Positions 16,282 through 25,475 are shown, counted from the first letter of the stretch. The stretch: 64,000 nt of DNA from Bilifractor sp002394235 (GCF_052118845.1 NZ_JBQKGJ010000017.1:1-64000), one strand, 5' to 3'. Program-made: numbers and translations. Notes: generated by a model not told the origin, from the sequence alone.

Positions 16282-19200
16282 TCAGAGTTCCTCCGTATCA
16301 TCACTATTGAGAATGAGGCCGGACAAACCTCTCAGATAGGCATTTGGCTCACGGCTGGACGGATCCGTATAGGAAGCCCTGATGACAATACTGCAATTGC
16401 CGCTCCACTGACCTGCCTGCCGCAAAGACTCTATGGCTGTCCGGATCTTTCTGGCAATGTTTCTGACTTCTTCCTTGCTGGTAAATCTCATGATCAGGTA
16501 AAAATAACTTTCCTGGGTTCTGCCAATGACACAATTCCTGCCAGCGCAGTCTTTCAGAATACAGCCAACTTTCTGCAGAAGACGATCGCCAGAGCTGTCT
16601 CCATAAAGCTTTTTTACTTCCCGGTATTCCGGCACATACACCTCGATCATCGCAACATTCATGCCTGTCCGCCAGCGCTCAATGAGGAAGGAATAGACAC
16701 CATCCGAAACACCACGGGCATTGGCAAGTCCGGTCACTGGATCAACAGATGAAAGCCTCCTGCTTTCTGCAATGGACTGCTGCTCTTCTGCAGCATCAAT
16801 CACCGTTCCCAGAATTCCTATGATTCTGCCATCACGATAGACCGGAACCTTACTGACAACAATATGCTGATTAGAGCCATTGATAATACAGTCCCCATTG
16901 CGCAGATAAAACTTCCTGCCCTTCCTGAGAACTTCTTCCTCATCCCTTCTGAATGGCCCCGGATGAATATGCCATCCCATATCCTCATCGGTTTTGCCAA
17001 TGATCTCTTTTTCAGACTGAATGCCAAAATATTGAAGAAAGCTCTTGCTTGCCCCAACGAACCTGCGCCTGTCATCCTTCCAGAAATACATGCGTTTTGC
17101 ATTCATGATCAAATTCTTCCAGAGAATATCCCCGCTCATCTCCACATGCGTATGATCCTTGTATTCCTGGTGATACAAAGCCACAATCTCCTGAATATCT
17201 GCCTCTGGCAGGACGGCACTTACCGTCACGTGCAATACTTTATTAAAATCTGATCTCTGCACGGGAATCAGGATATGCAGAAACCATTGATATTCTCCCG
17301 ATGCCGTCATACTCCGGAAAAAATCCATCAGTGCATGATTCCTGCTTTTCTCCAGACGTGCTTTCATAGTAGTGACATCCAGAAAATCTGCCAGCCGCTC
17401 CTGATCAGGCAGATAGCAGTAATTCATCCTCCAGGCATGAATCACCGCATCAATATGATGAAGCTCTGTGCCAACCCCCATCGGCTGATCCGACAGAGAA
17501 GACTTAATGCCCAGAACCGTATCATTTTCAAGGTCATAGATTGCAATATCATTGCACAAATAGTACAGATCGCTCATCGCGCCAAGCGATGCCTGCTGGA
17601 GATCCGCAACATTTACCTTCACATACTGTATATGAACGGTATACAGATAATGACTGCCCTGTCTGGCCACCACAGATGCTGTCAATTGCATATAGTGATC
17701 ACCGGAAGGATAGGCTGCTGTCTGCGGTCCTTCTTTCCTTCTGAGCTGCTGATCCACAAACTGCCGATGAAAGATGTGGATCGGATCACCGGGCATATTG
17801 ATCCTGTGCTCCCATTCAGTCAGATTATGCACATTATCCCTTGCCAGGATCTCTTTGTAAGCCTTATTCGCAAAGAGAATCTTCAGTGTTTCACCATCAT
17901 CATCCACAACACACAAAGACTCATCCGTCAGATAGTCAATGCGGCTCAGTCTGGTCAGATAAGATCTCCAGATCGCCTTTTCAGGCTCCAGACCGCGCTG
18001 CTGAAAATACGATTTCAGTTTCTCTTCCGGCATCGGAGGCGCAAAGAAATACCCCTGTATGTTTTCACATCCGATTTCCCGCAAAAAGAGAAACTGTTCT
18101 TCTGTTTCAACTCCTTCGGCCAGAGTAGAAATATCCAGCTTCTTTGCCATGCGCACAATAGCCGTAATAATCTGCCGGGACTTCTCATCAAAATCCCTCA
18201 GGAAAGACATATCAAGCTTCAGCTTGTCAAAAGAATAGTTTTTCAATACCCCCAGCGATGAGTATCCGGATCCAAAATCATCCATCCACACCTTGTAGCC
18301 CATCTGATGAAAGCGCTGAATGAACCGGTCCACTTTATCAACATTTTTGATAAAAAAGCTTTCTGTAACTTCCAGATTGGTGAACTCTCTGGGCACCCCA
18401 TACTTCTTTGAAATCCGGTCAATCGCATCCGGAAGGTCATCATGCAGAAAGTCATTTCTGGACAGATTCACAGATGCCGGAATCGGAATGATTCCTTCTT
18501 TCATAGCCTCTGCATAGTCTTTGCAAACCTGTTCAAACACATAAAGATCCAGCTGACAGATCTGACCGCTTTCCTCCAGAATCGGAATAAACTGAGCCGG
18601 AGAAATCATGCCATAAACAGGATCAATCCACCGTGTCAGTGCCTCACAATTGCACACTGTTCTGGTCATGGTGCGAATGATCGGCTGATAATAGATATGA
18701 ATCCAGCCATTTTCCAATGCCTTGTCAAAATTCCGCATAATATGGAATTTCATCGCATTGTTTTTCTGAATATCGGCATCAAACCATGCATATGCAGAGA
18801 CCGTTGTCCGGGAAAGGGATTCACAGGCCAGTCTGGCTTTGTCACAGGCATCTGTCAGTCTGGTATCAGGATTATCATACTTAAAGATGCCGGTCTTCAC
18901 CGTCAGATTATTGCCATCACCAAGCTCATTCATCCTGGCAAACAAGTCATGCAGCTTTTCTTCAATCCGGTCATTTTCTGCATAGACGGCAAAGTGGTCA
19001 CTTTCAAACCGAGAAGCCCTCTCCCTGCCAAAATACGTTTTGATCAGTTCACCAAGAGCCCTGATCTGCCGGTCCCCAACCTCAAGGCCATACCTGCTGT
19101 TATATTCCTTCAATCCACTCAGATCAAAATACATGATGACAGGTACCTGATTCTTTGCCCGGATCTTCGCAATGCCGGATACGGCATCATCGAAAAAATG

Positions 19201-19704
19201 CGTCATATTCTGCAGTCCGGTCAGACTGTCATAATGCTTTGCAAATTCTGTACTTTCAGAAGGCGTATACTTGTCAGACAGAGATGTCAGCACTGCCGTA
19301 AGCAACTGATCACTGCCCGTATCTGCCGTCTCATCTGCATACGTGATAAAAGCAATATCAGCACCATCTACCGTAATATGTCTGCCTGTCGCATGAATCA
19401 GATGATAGTCCTCCTGATCCTGGCGGCGGTTTCTGAACACAACATCATAGTCATGCTTATGCATGGCAAAGTCGTAAGCACACTTCTCCATCCGTGCAAT
19501 ATCATCCGGATGCACATCCCGGTAGAGATCTCTGCCAAGACCATACACCGCTTCCTCACTGCTGCTGTATCCAAAAAGATCTAGATATGCCCTGGAAACA
19601 AGAAGAGGCCTGATCTGTTCATCAATGTACTGATACACCGCAATCGGAATCGGTACATTCTCAATAAATGCACGTGTATCATCAGAAAACGCATAGGCTT
19701 TCAT
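16282..19704 (-). CDS. EAL-domain c-di-GMP phosphodiesterase with PAS and degenerate GGDEF domains
   Basis: About 1140 aa from ATG 19704 (GGGAGGAAGAGGTT upstream). Order: N-terminal PAS (residues 10-130, HPDDIARME); degenerate GGDEF (about 155-305, SRFESDHFAVY in place of GGDEF); complete EAL (about 320-560) with NCEALTRW, NLEVTES, MDDFGSGYSSL, KLDMSFLRDF and LAEGVETEEQF; a long PAS-containing middle; a PAS at about 880-990 (KRMYFWKDDRRRFVGASKSF); and a second degenerate GGDEF (DPVTGLANARG, GRTQESYF). The catalytic residues visible in EAL imply hydrolysis of c-di-GMP to pGpG, while both GGDEF modules lack the synthase signature. No membrane segment is visible. It lies directly downstream of the diguanylate cyclase. 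Confidence 0.92.
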   Translation of the reverse strand: MKAYAFSDDTRAFIENVPIPIAVYQYIDEQIRPLLVSRAYLDLFGYSSSEEAVYGLGRDLYRDVHPDDIARMEKCAYDFAMHKHDYDVVFRNRRQDQEDYHLIHATGRHITVDGADIAFITYADETADTGSDQLLTAVLTSLSDKYTPSESTEFAKHYDSLTGLQNMTHFFDDAVSGIAKIRAKNQVPVIMYFDLSGLKEYNSRYGLEVGDRQIRALGELIKTYFGRERASRFESDHFAVYAENDRIEEKLHDLFARMNELGDGNNLTVKTGIFKYDNPDTRLTDACDKARLACESLSRTTVSAYAWFDADIQKNNAMKFHIMRNFDKALENGWIHIYYQPIIRTMTRTVCNCEALTRWIDPVYGMISPAQFIPILEESGQICQLDLYVFEQVCKDYAEAMKEGIIPIPASVNLSRNDFLHDDLPDAIDRISKKYGVPREFTNLEVTESFFIKNVDKVDRFIQRFHQMGYKVWMDDFGSGYSSLGVLKNYSFDKLKLDMSFLRDFDEKSRQIITAIVRMAKKLDISTLAEGVETEEQFLFLREIGCENIQGYFFAPPMPEEKLKSYFQQRGLEPEKAIWRSYLTRLSRIDYLTDESLCVVDDDGETLKILFANKAYKEILARDNVHNLTEWEHRINMPGDPIHIFHRQFVDQQLRRKEGPQTAAYPSGDHYMQLTASVVARQGSHYLYTVHIQYVKVNVADLQQASLGAMSDLYYLCNDIAIYDLENDTVLGIKSSLSDQPMGVGTELHHIDAVIHAWRMNYCYLPDQERLADFLDVTTMKARLEKSRNHALMDFFRSMTASGEYQWFLHILIPVQRSDFNKVLHVTVSAVLPEADIQEIVALYHQEYKDHTHVEMSGDILWKNLIMNAKRMYFWKDDRRRFVGASKSFLQYFGIQSEKEIIGKTDEDMGWHIHPGPFRRDEEEVLRKGRKFYLRNGDCIINGSNQHIVVSKVPVYRDGRIIGILGTVIDAAEEQQSIAESRRLSSVDPVTGLANARGVSDGVYSFLIERWRTGMNVAMIEVYVPEYREVKKLYGDSSGDRLLQKVGCILKDCAGRNCVIGRTQESYFYLIMRFTSKEEVRNIARKIRTAIESLRQAGQWSGNCSIVIRASYTDPSSREPNAYLRGLSGLILNSDDTEEL

Positions 19705-19802
19705 AACCTCTTCCTCCCTTCTCATTTCCTGCTTTCCGGCAGACTGATAACTGACACACTTCTTTTTCAGAATACAACATCATAAGGAATACAGGGACTC
19801 TA

Positions 19803-19813
19803 CCCCCCCCCCC
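19803..19813 (-). repeat. Homopolymeric G11 tract upstream of the EAL gene
   Basis: Eleven consecutive C on the plus strand (G on the minus strand) lie in the 163-bp gap between the cyclase and the EAL gene, about 100 bp upstream of the EAL start. Tracts of this length are prone to slipped-strand length change. Confidence 0.95.
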
Positions 19814-19867
19814 GCAAATTTTCAACACCGTACCAGTCACTGTAAAACACCTCCTTGCGCACATCAT

Positions 19868-21127
19868 TTACACCCTTGTCTGATCCTTTTCATCACAATG
19901 TTCTTCCGCACTCTGACTGATCTGGCCATCCACGGCAAAGATCTGATTTCTTCCGTTTTTCTTTGCCGCATACAACGCATCATCCGCACATTTATAGATT
20001 GCCCCCGCGCTCTCGCTTTCCCTGATCTGCACACATCCAATCGAACAGGTAATCCCGCTGCCGTCAGGAAGCCTGACCGTACGAATCGCTTCGGCGGCAA
20101 GCCTCACTCTCGCCATCGGATCACGGCCTGAAAGAAGAATGGCAAACTCATCGCCGCCAATCCGTCCTGTCGCAACCTTAGCTTTATCAAAACCATTATT
20201 TGTCAATTTATAATCGCACTCATAGGAAGCACCGGGATTATCAATAAATGCCTGTTTTCCTGCCGGGAATAAATCATTGACAACATCCGTGCACGATTCC
20301 GGAGCACTCTGCAGCAAAGACCACAGCATATTTGTAGCAACCGCACGAATACAATAATCGCCAACCTGATGCCCGAACCGGTCATTGATCTCCTTGAAGT
20401 GATCAATGTCGATCACCGCAAAGACATACTCCGCATCAGGCATGCCGGAAAGAATCCGATCCGCTTCGGCAAAGAAATACTGATGATTTAGCAGACCGGT
20501 CAGGCTGTCAATATTTGCCATGAAGTGATAGTGATTACTGATGAGATAGTGATGAATCCTCTCCCTGTGAAAGAAATAGGCAATAAAACCGCAAACCAGG
20601 AAGAAGGAAAAGGCATTGAGCACATCCCCGGAAGCAATGGCAGGAGCCTTGACAAGATAAGAGCTGATATCAAAAATCAGCATGCAGCCAAGCTCAAAGA
20701 GCATCAGATAACCAAGTGAATAATTCAGAAACAGAGCTACCAGGGTCTGCATTACCAGGAAGGATGTTGCTACCTGATGAGGATCCACAATGGACGCAAC
20801 AATCCCGAAAAACATCAGGCCGGCACAGGCAGAACCAATATCGATACGCGCTGCCCGGACATTGCCAGCCTTCCTGTGATGCGGCATCGCGAACTGTACC
20901 TCCACAAGGATTGTATAGACCAGGCAGAGCTCATAGCAAGGCGCAAAAGAACGATTGATCACGCCAGACAAAGACAGAATGGCATAAACAAACATCATGA
21001 CCATCAGAATATGATTAAGAATCCGCGCCGATTTCCAGTTCTCCGCCGCAATCTGTTCTTTGCAGGAGTCATACTGATCTGACTCAAATCCATAGCAATT
21101 GAATCGACGTATACACTTTCCAACCAT
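19868..21127 (-). CDS. Membrane-bound GGDEF diguanylate cyclase
   Basis: About 419 aa from ATG 21127 (GGGGGG just upstream; in-frame ATG 21145 is the alternative). Five or six hydrophobic segments (about residues 40-205) form a membrane sensor, then a complete GGDEF domain: DSLTGLLNHQYFF, FAVIDIDHFKEINDRFGHQVGD, TGRIGGDEFAILLSG. An unusually long insert of about 50 residues sits between the metal-binding DHF block and GGDEF. No RxxD inhibitory site is seen just before GGDEF. It should synthesise c-di-GMP from two GTP. The start region lies in the end of a decayed IS200-like transposase, so its 5' region may have been rebuilt by that insertion. Confidence 0.9.
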   Translation of the reverse strand: MVGKCIRRFNCYGFESDQYDSCKEQIAAENWKSARILNHILMVMMFVYAILSLSGVINRSFAPCYELCLVYTILVEVQFAMPHHRKAGNVRAARIDIGSACAGLMFFGIVASIVDPHQVATSFLVMQTLVALFLNYSLGYLMLFELGCMLIFDISSYLVKAPAIASGDVLNAFSFFLVCGFIAYFFHRERIHHYLISNHYHFMANIDSLTGLLNHQYFFAEADRILSGMPDAEYVFAVIDIDHFKEINDRFGHQVGDYCIRAVATNMLWSLLQSAPESCTDVVNDLFPAGKQAFIDNPGASYECDYKLTNNGFDKAKVATGRIGGDEFAILLSGRDPMARVRLAAEAIRTVRLPDGSGITCSIGCVQIRESESAGAIYKCADDALYAAKKNGRNQIFAVDGQISQSAEEHCDEKDQTRV

Positions 21128-21384
21128 AGGCCCCCCACTTCTCATATATCATGAGACTGCTTTTCCCTTTCAGTCATCCCATGAATTGAAAAACGCTTTA
21201 TTTTGGTGGAATTTCTATCAACATATGCACATGGTCTGGACACACTTCGGCTTCCAATATATTCACTCCCTTCCACTTACATAGCTGCCTTATTATTGAT
21301 CCAATTTCCACTCTCTTTTCCCCATAGAATATCTTTCTTCTATATTTCGGTGCGAAGACAACATGGTACTTACAATTCCATGTT
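21120..21384 (-). pseudogene. Decayed IS200-like TnpA (Y1 HUH transposase)
   Basis: WNCKYHVVFAPKYRRKIF, then EAEVCPDHVHMLIEIPPK with the HVH metal-binding motif, is IS200-family TnpA. The same frame continues past an in-frame TAA (SVFQFMG), past a TGA (LKGKSSLMIYEKW) and into the diguanylate cyclase start region. The N-terminal residues are replaced by hsdR sequence and the catalytic-Tyr end is absent. It is not functional. Confidence 0.85.
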
Positions 21385-21528
21385 GCCGCGGAGATTGATC
21401 CGACCATCCGTGATCTTCGTCTCCATAGTGATGTTGACGCCATTCATCCACCCGCTCCGGTTGATGGCAGGCGTGATGTAATTGAGCTTGATATCCTCCT
21501 CGGTCATCTGCTTTTTATCAAGAATCAT
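21379..21528 (-). pseudogene. N-terminal fragment of a type I restriction HsdR subunit
   Basis: About 50 codons from ATG 21528: MTEEDIKLNYITPAINRSGW, then TDGRINLRGNME. This is the conserved N-terminal opening of EcoEI/EcoKI-type HsdR proteins (ITPAI..aGW, TDGRI..RGN). It joins directly to the IS200-like sequence near 21381; the remainder of hsdR is gone. No hsdM or hsdS is in the window. Confidence 0.7.
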
Positions 21529-21658
21529 AGCAGCAGTCCCCCGCGTGTAAAAAATGATTAGATAAAATCAGTATACCATGAATAGGCTGTACCGGACTCT
21601 GAAAAAATGAACAAGTGTAAACAAAATCCGATATGTAGAACCACAGAGAAGCAGAAAA

Positions 21659-21686
21659 GCGATGCAGGGAATGATCCCCGCACCGC
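21659..21686 (-). terminator. Probable terminator at the end of the pilin array
   Basis: On the minus strand an imperfect stem GCGGTGCGGG / CCCTGCATCGC followed by TTTTCTG lies 16 bp after the stop of the last pilin gene. Confidence 0.55.
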
Positions 21687-21701
21687 CGTCTATTCTATTC
21701 C

Positions 21702-22478
21702 TTATTTCAACTTCCATGTTTTCCCACCATCCGGAGAAAAATAAACCGCATCAGGCATTACAAGTGTATAATTTTTTATATTGTTTTTTTCATCAAGATC
21801 AAAATAGGCAAATGCCTGAACATTAGGTGTATATTCATCCCATTTTTCGATCTTGTAAAATTTGCTGTCTTTAAACTTTTCTGCAACCGGATTCTTCTCA
21901 AACGCTTCCGCCGCTTCCTGAAATTTAGATCCTTTTCCGGCATAAAATGATCTTACATACACATCTGTCCCGTTAACCTTAACTGTCTTCGTAAAATATG
22001 CTGCATTTCCATAATCCACCAGACTACTTGCTGTAAACTTGCTACTGCTGTTTACCGCCTTAGTAATTTCTGTGAGTGTTGCCGTACCAGACCATATAAA
22101 CTTAACACCATTTGCCGAATCATAGGAAACTCTGCACTGACCATCGGGCTGAGGTGTCCCGATCCAATGCGATGTATCAGTAGATGTGACTCCTGCAATG
22201 TTCACATTCGAGGTCTGCCAACCTGCCTGCTGCTGTTTCAGATCGACATCCAGATAATAAGTTCCATTTCGATAACTTACTGAATTCTGATCTTCCGTCT
22301 GTGCAGCAGCCATCACCTGCGCATATGCACTTCTCACGTTAGCAAGGTCCGTCGCCTCCCGCGATTTCTCCAGCTGCCTGCTAAAGATCGGGATGGATAT
22401 CGCAACGAGCACAGCAATGATGGCAACAACGATCAAAAGTTCCGCTAGTGTGAAGCCTTTTTTGTTCTTTGTCCACAT
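21702..22478 (-). CDS. Type IV pilin-like protein (largest of the array)
   Basis: 258 aa. A class-III leader KKG/FTLAELLIVVAII is cut by prepilin peptidase after Gly; Glu5 is present. The N-terminal helix runs on to SRQLEKSREATDLANVRSAY and a large variable C-terminal domain follows (to PDAVYFSPDGGKTWKLK) with Gly/Ser/Tyr-rich beta-type sequence. At nearly twice the length of its neighbours it could be a tip or minor pilin. It is the last gene of the array. Confidence 0.88.
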   Translation of the reverse strand: MWTKNKKGFTLAELLIVVAIIAVLVAISIPIFSRQLEKSREATDLANVRSAYAQVMAAAQTEDQNSVSYRNGTYYLDVDLKQQQAGWQTSNVNIAGVTSTDTSHWIGTPQPDGQCRVSYDSANGVKFIWSGTATLTEITKAVNSSSKFTASSLVDYGNAAYFTKTVKVNGTDVYVRSFYAGKGSKFQEAAEAFEKNPVAEKFKDSKFYKIEKWDEYTPNVQAFAYFDLDEKNNIKNYTLVMPDAVYFSPDGGKTWKLK

Positions 22479-22614
22479 GAGATCACACCTCCTATGATTA
22501 CTGAAAAGCCCGAAACAAGCGGGCTGGATTATCCGTTTATTCCGGGTCTCATCGATGTCATTGGTACAGGCAAAGTCTCTGCACCGCTCATTCAGTATCG
22601 TGATACGGCATCCA

Positions 22615-22926
22615 TTATTTGATATTGTGCTTGTTCATCTTCTCTTTGAAGATATCCGTGATGATCGTTCTAAGCTCCTCACGCTCCTTTTCCGGCAGTT
22701 CTCCCGGGTTCTTTGCGACTGCATACAGCTCAGGATACTGATTGGCGATCCGCTCGATGGTTTTTGTCGTTGCGTGCTTTCTCACGAAGAAGGGGATCTT
22801 CTTGATCCACTCCTGTGGGACGAGAGCAAGGATCTTGTCAGCGGCTTCTTTATCACTGATCTCAGCGGTGGAAAGGCCGGTGTTGATTTGTTTCTGTTCT
22901 TTATCTGTAAAATCGTTGAGGTTCAT
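22615..22926 (-). CDS. Small charged protein of unknown function within the pilin array
   Basis: About 103 aa from ATG 22926 (GGAG upstream). It has no signal or membrane segment and is predicted largely helical and highly charged (KEQKQINTGLSTAEISDKEA, LPEKEREELRTIITDIFKEK). Not recognised. It sits between two pilin genes on the same strand. Confidence 0.55.
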   Translation of the reverse strand: MNLNDFTDKEQKQINTGLSTAEISDKEAADKILALVPQEWIKKIPFFVRKHATTKTIERIANQYPELYAVAKNPGELPEKEREELRTIITDIFKEKMNKHNIK

Positions 22927-23043
22927 AATCAAAACTCCATTTAATCAAATTGCCTGTTCTTGTTTCGGAATTTGCTCTGCTATCTTTCTGAGTATTCAAC
23001 ATAAACAGTACATCATTGTCAAATTTGCTACCGACACTCTATA

Positions 23044-23532
23044 TTATTTTGACGGCGGTGGTGTAATTACTTGAACCTTCTCTAAAGTTCCATATGTCGT
23101 ATACTGGAAAACAACATACGGACTTACTCCTGCTACTCCTGCGTCTGGTGTTAAGACTTCTGCAAAAGGAAGATTGTCCGCCAATCCTGAATAATTATTT
23201 CTCTTTTTGCTTTTTATTATAACATTCATAACACAGATCTGGAAAATGTTACCATTCTTGAAATTAACTGTCATAGAAGTTTTTCCATTTGAATCTTTAA
23301 TAGGTGTGCTATGTACTCTATCATCCTGTCTGCCATCTGAAAATTCACATGTAAGATACTCGGTCTGGGCCTCGGCATATGCTGATCGAAGATTAGCTAC
23401 GGTAACTGCATCCCTTGCCTTCTCCAGCTGCTTACTGAAGATCGGGATGGATATTGCAACGAGTACTCCAATTATAGCTACTACGATTAAAAGTTCCGCA
23501 AGAGTGAATCCATTGTTGTCTTCTCTCCTCAT
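23044..23532 (-). CDS. Type IV pilin-like protein
   Basis: 162 aa. Leader MRREDNNG/FTLAELLIVVAII, then SKQLEKARDAVTVANLRSAY and a variable C-terminal domain ending VQVITPPPSK. Glu5 is present, so it should be processed by the prepilin peptidase. The first 45 codons are nearly identical in DNA to the pseudogene 190 bp upstream, indicating duplication or gene conversion. Confidence 0.88.
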   Translation of the reverse strand: MRREDNNGFTLAELLIVVAIIGVLVAISIPIFSKQLEKARDAVTVANLRSAYAEAQTEYLTCEFSDGRQDDRVHSTPIKDSNGKTSMTVNFKNGNIFQICVMNVIIKSKKRNNYSGLADNLPFAEVLTPDAGVAGVSPYVVFQYTTYGTLEKVQVITPPPSK

Positions 23533-23540
23533 GTTGTGTT

Positions 23541-23720
23541 CACCTCCGGTCTATAACTTCTGAATATACATTTCGCAAATTTGCCAGTGTCGTTGCGTCC
23601 CTTGCCTTCTCCAGCTGCTTACTGAAGATCGGGATGGATATTGCAACGAGTACTCCAATTATAGCTACTACGATTAAAAGTTTCGCAAGAGTGAATCCCT
23701 TGTTGTCATCTCTCCTCATG
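23541..23720 (-). pseudogene. Frameshifted, truncated pilin gene copy
   Basis: From ATG 23720 the first codons (MRRDDNKG) match the neighbouring pilins. One extra base in AAAGGG then shifts the frame; the correct phase continues as FTLAKLLIVVAIIG through KQLEKARDATTLANLR and stops soon after. It also has Lys in place of the invariant Glu5 and lacks any C-terminal domain. It looks like a leftover cassette from recombination. Confidence 0.8.
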
Positions 23721-23775
23721 TCATGTTCACCTCCGGTCGCTATCTTGCTATAATCTTGCTCCCCCTATTTTCATT

Positions 23776-23854
23776 CTTGCTTTCCTGGACTGATGATTGA
23801 AATGCTGGTGACGACAAGCGCTCAATTGATGGCAGTCACGGTGAGGAAAGCAAG
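23776..23854. repeat. Inverted repeat between pilin genes
   Basis: CTTGCTTTCCT (23776-23786) and AGGAAAGCAAG (23844-23854) form a perfect 11-bp inverted repeat around about 57 bp with weaker internal pairing. It lies just beyond the stop of the pilin at 23906. There is no T-tract. It may be a small MITE-like or recombination relic. Confidence 0.6.
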
Positions 23855-23905
23855 GAGTTTGAAGTTCTTTGTAACCGCTCCTCATCTCCAAACGCCTGCC
23901 TTCCA

Positions 23906-24424
23906 TTACCACAAGCACACAATTGCCAGGAAAGTTCCATCTCCCTGCATGGCAACATCCCAATAGCGGTAAATGCGGTCGGTGAGGACGGTATTAGGAT
24001 GTTGTTTCGCATCATATTTTACTTGGCTTGTTGTATTCTCATCCCATTTTGAAACATCACTTATACCTAGGCCGTTATGGTTAGGTTGATACCCTATGTT
24101 TGCAAAGCTATTATAAACCGTTCCCTTATATGGGCTCGTGTCACTGACTCCCAGATAAGTACATTTCCCTGTTGCGGTATCGTACCTGAAGTACATGTGC
24201 TTGGGGTCTCCATTAGGTGTTTTTGCCTTATGTTCCTCCGGTGCATCAATGAACTCAGCCATCGCTGCAGATAAAGCAGATCTCGCGTTTGCTTTGTTTG
24301 TTGCAAGTCTAGCTTTCTTGAGCTGGGCGGTAAAGATCGGGATGGATATCGCAACAAGTACTCCAATGATGGCAACCACGATCAGGAGTTCCGCTAATGT
24401 AAAGCCCTTCTTATTCTTTTTTAT
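23906..24424 (-). CDS. Type IV pilin-like protein with ATA in place of its start codon
   Basis: About 172 aa. The frame reads xKKNKKG/FTLAELLIVVAIIG and continues FTAQLKKARLATNKANARSA to a variable domain with one late Cys (FLAIVCLW). The sister gene at 25029 has the same upstream bases (GGAGTGATGCTCT) followed by ATG; here the triplet is ATA (24424-24422). No other start in frame precedes the leader. It is either initiated at AUA or silent. Confidence 0.75.
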   Translation of the reverse strand: MKKNKKGFTLAELLIVVAIIGVLVAISIPIFTAQLKKARLATNKANARSALSAAMAEFIDAPEEHKAKTPNGDPKHMYFRYDTATGKCTYLGVSDTSPYKGTVYNSFANIGYQPNHNGLGISDVSKWDENTTSQVKYDAKQHPNTVLTDRIYRYWDVAMQGDGTFLAIVCLW

Positions 24425-24480
24425 AGAGCATCACTCCTTTCGTTTGATATGGATCTGTACTGCATCACCGCGATACTCTA

Positions 24481-24963
24481 TCAATATGGGTCCCTTACAT
24501 TTTTACTTTTGTAGTTATCGTTCGCCTGTATCTTTGTGATGGATTCATCTTTATCGAACGTATAAATGTAGTGGTAGAAATAGTAATCTCCAAACTTATA
24601 ATCCTTATTTTGCGCCAACGGAGTATTAACATTCCATGATGAAATATCAGTAGGAACTATATTGGCATCCGGACTATAACTATTAATTATCAAATCGCTC
24701 TCTATATTCGCGCCAGTACTTTTCGATTTTGCGACCTTACCCGAGCGTATATCATACGCAATAATATCGTAAGAAGGATCCTCGAGATATGCAGCATACG
24801 CCGCAGCCTCTCCCGCTCTCGCATTTGCCTGGTTTACTGCAACTCTCGCTTTTCTAAGTTGTGAGGTAAAGATCGGGATGAATATTGCGACAAGCGCTCC
24901 AATTATTGCGACTACGATGAGGAGTTCTGCAAGGGTGAAGCCTTTATTCAGTTTTCTCTTCAT
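24481..24963 (-). CDS. Type IV pilin-like protein
   Basis: 160 aa. MKRKLNKG/FTLAELLIVVAII, then TSQLRKARVAVNQANARAG; Glu5 is present. The variable domain ends NYKSKNVRDPY and is Tyr/Asp-rich. It is the third gene of a run that shares the SD-to-leader region. Confidence 0.9.
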   Translation of the reverse strand: MKRKLNKGFTLAELLIVVAIIGALVAIFIPIFTSQLRKARVAVNQANARAGEAAAYAAYLEDPSYDIIAYDIRSGKVAKSKSTGANIESDLIINSYSPDANIVPTDISSWNVNTPLAQNKDYKFGDYYFYHYIYTFDKDESITKIQANDNYKSKNVRDPY

Positions 24964-25028
24964 CCCGCATCACTCCTTATCTGATCCGGCCTAAGATCTC
25001 ATTTCAAGAGACAGATTCCATGTATACC

Positions 25029-25475
25029 TTAATAGTCGTAGAATAAATAACGTGTCGTTCCAGGCTTGTAATCATTTTTTGAACTATCTCTTTCGATGCC
25101 TATCTTGCTGTATACTCTTTCTGTGAGTATCCCGTGAAATGATTTCATAGTCCACGTTTCTGGCTCAGTATATGTCTGAGCAAATAATATGCCACCTTTA
25201 TCTGCAGCTTGATAGTCCAAAGCATTATTATATTTCGGATCCGATACAGTCCCAGTCTTTATATCATAAACCTTGCATTTCATCTGTTCATTAGTGTCAT
25301 AGTAAGTTGCAAATACAGCTGCTTTTGCGGCCCGCGCATTTGCAAGATTGGTCGCAAACCTTGCCTTTTTCAATTGAGTATTGAAGATCGGGATGGATAT
25401 TGCAACAAGGACTCCAATGATGGCAACCACGATCAGGAGCTCCGCTAATGTAAAGCCCTTCTTATTCTTTTTCAT
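25029..25475 (-). CDS. Type IV pilin-like protein
   Basis: 148 aa. MKKNKKG/FTLAELLIVVAIIG, then NTQLKKARFATNLANARAAK; Glu5 is present. The variable domain ends GTTRYLFYDY. GGAGTGATGCTCT precedes the ATG, the same leader as the ATA-start gene next to it. Confidence 0.9.
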   Translation of the reverse strand: MKKNKKGFTLAELLIVVAIIGVLVAISIPIFNTQLKKARFATNLANARAAKAAVFATYYDTNEQMKCKVYDIKTGTVSDPKYNNALDYQAADKGGILFAQTYTEPETWTMKSFHGILTERVYSKIGIERDSSKNDYKPGTTRYLFYDY

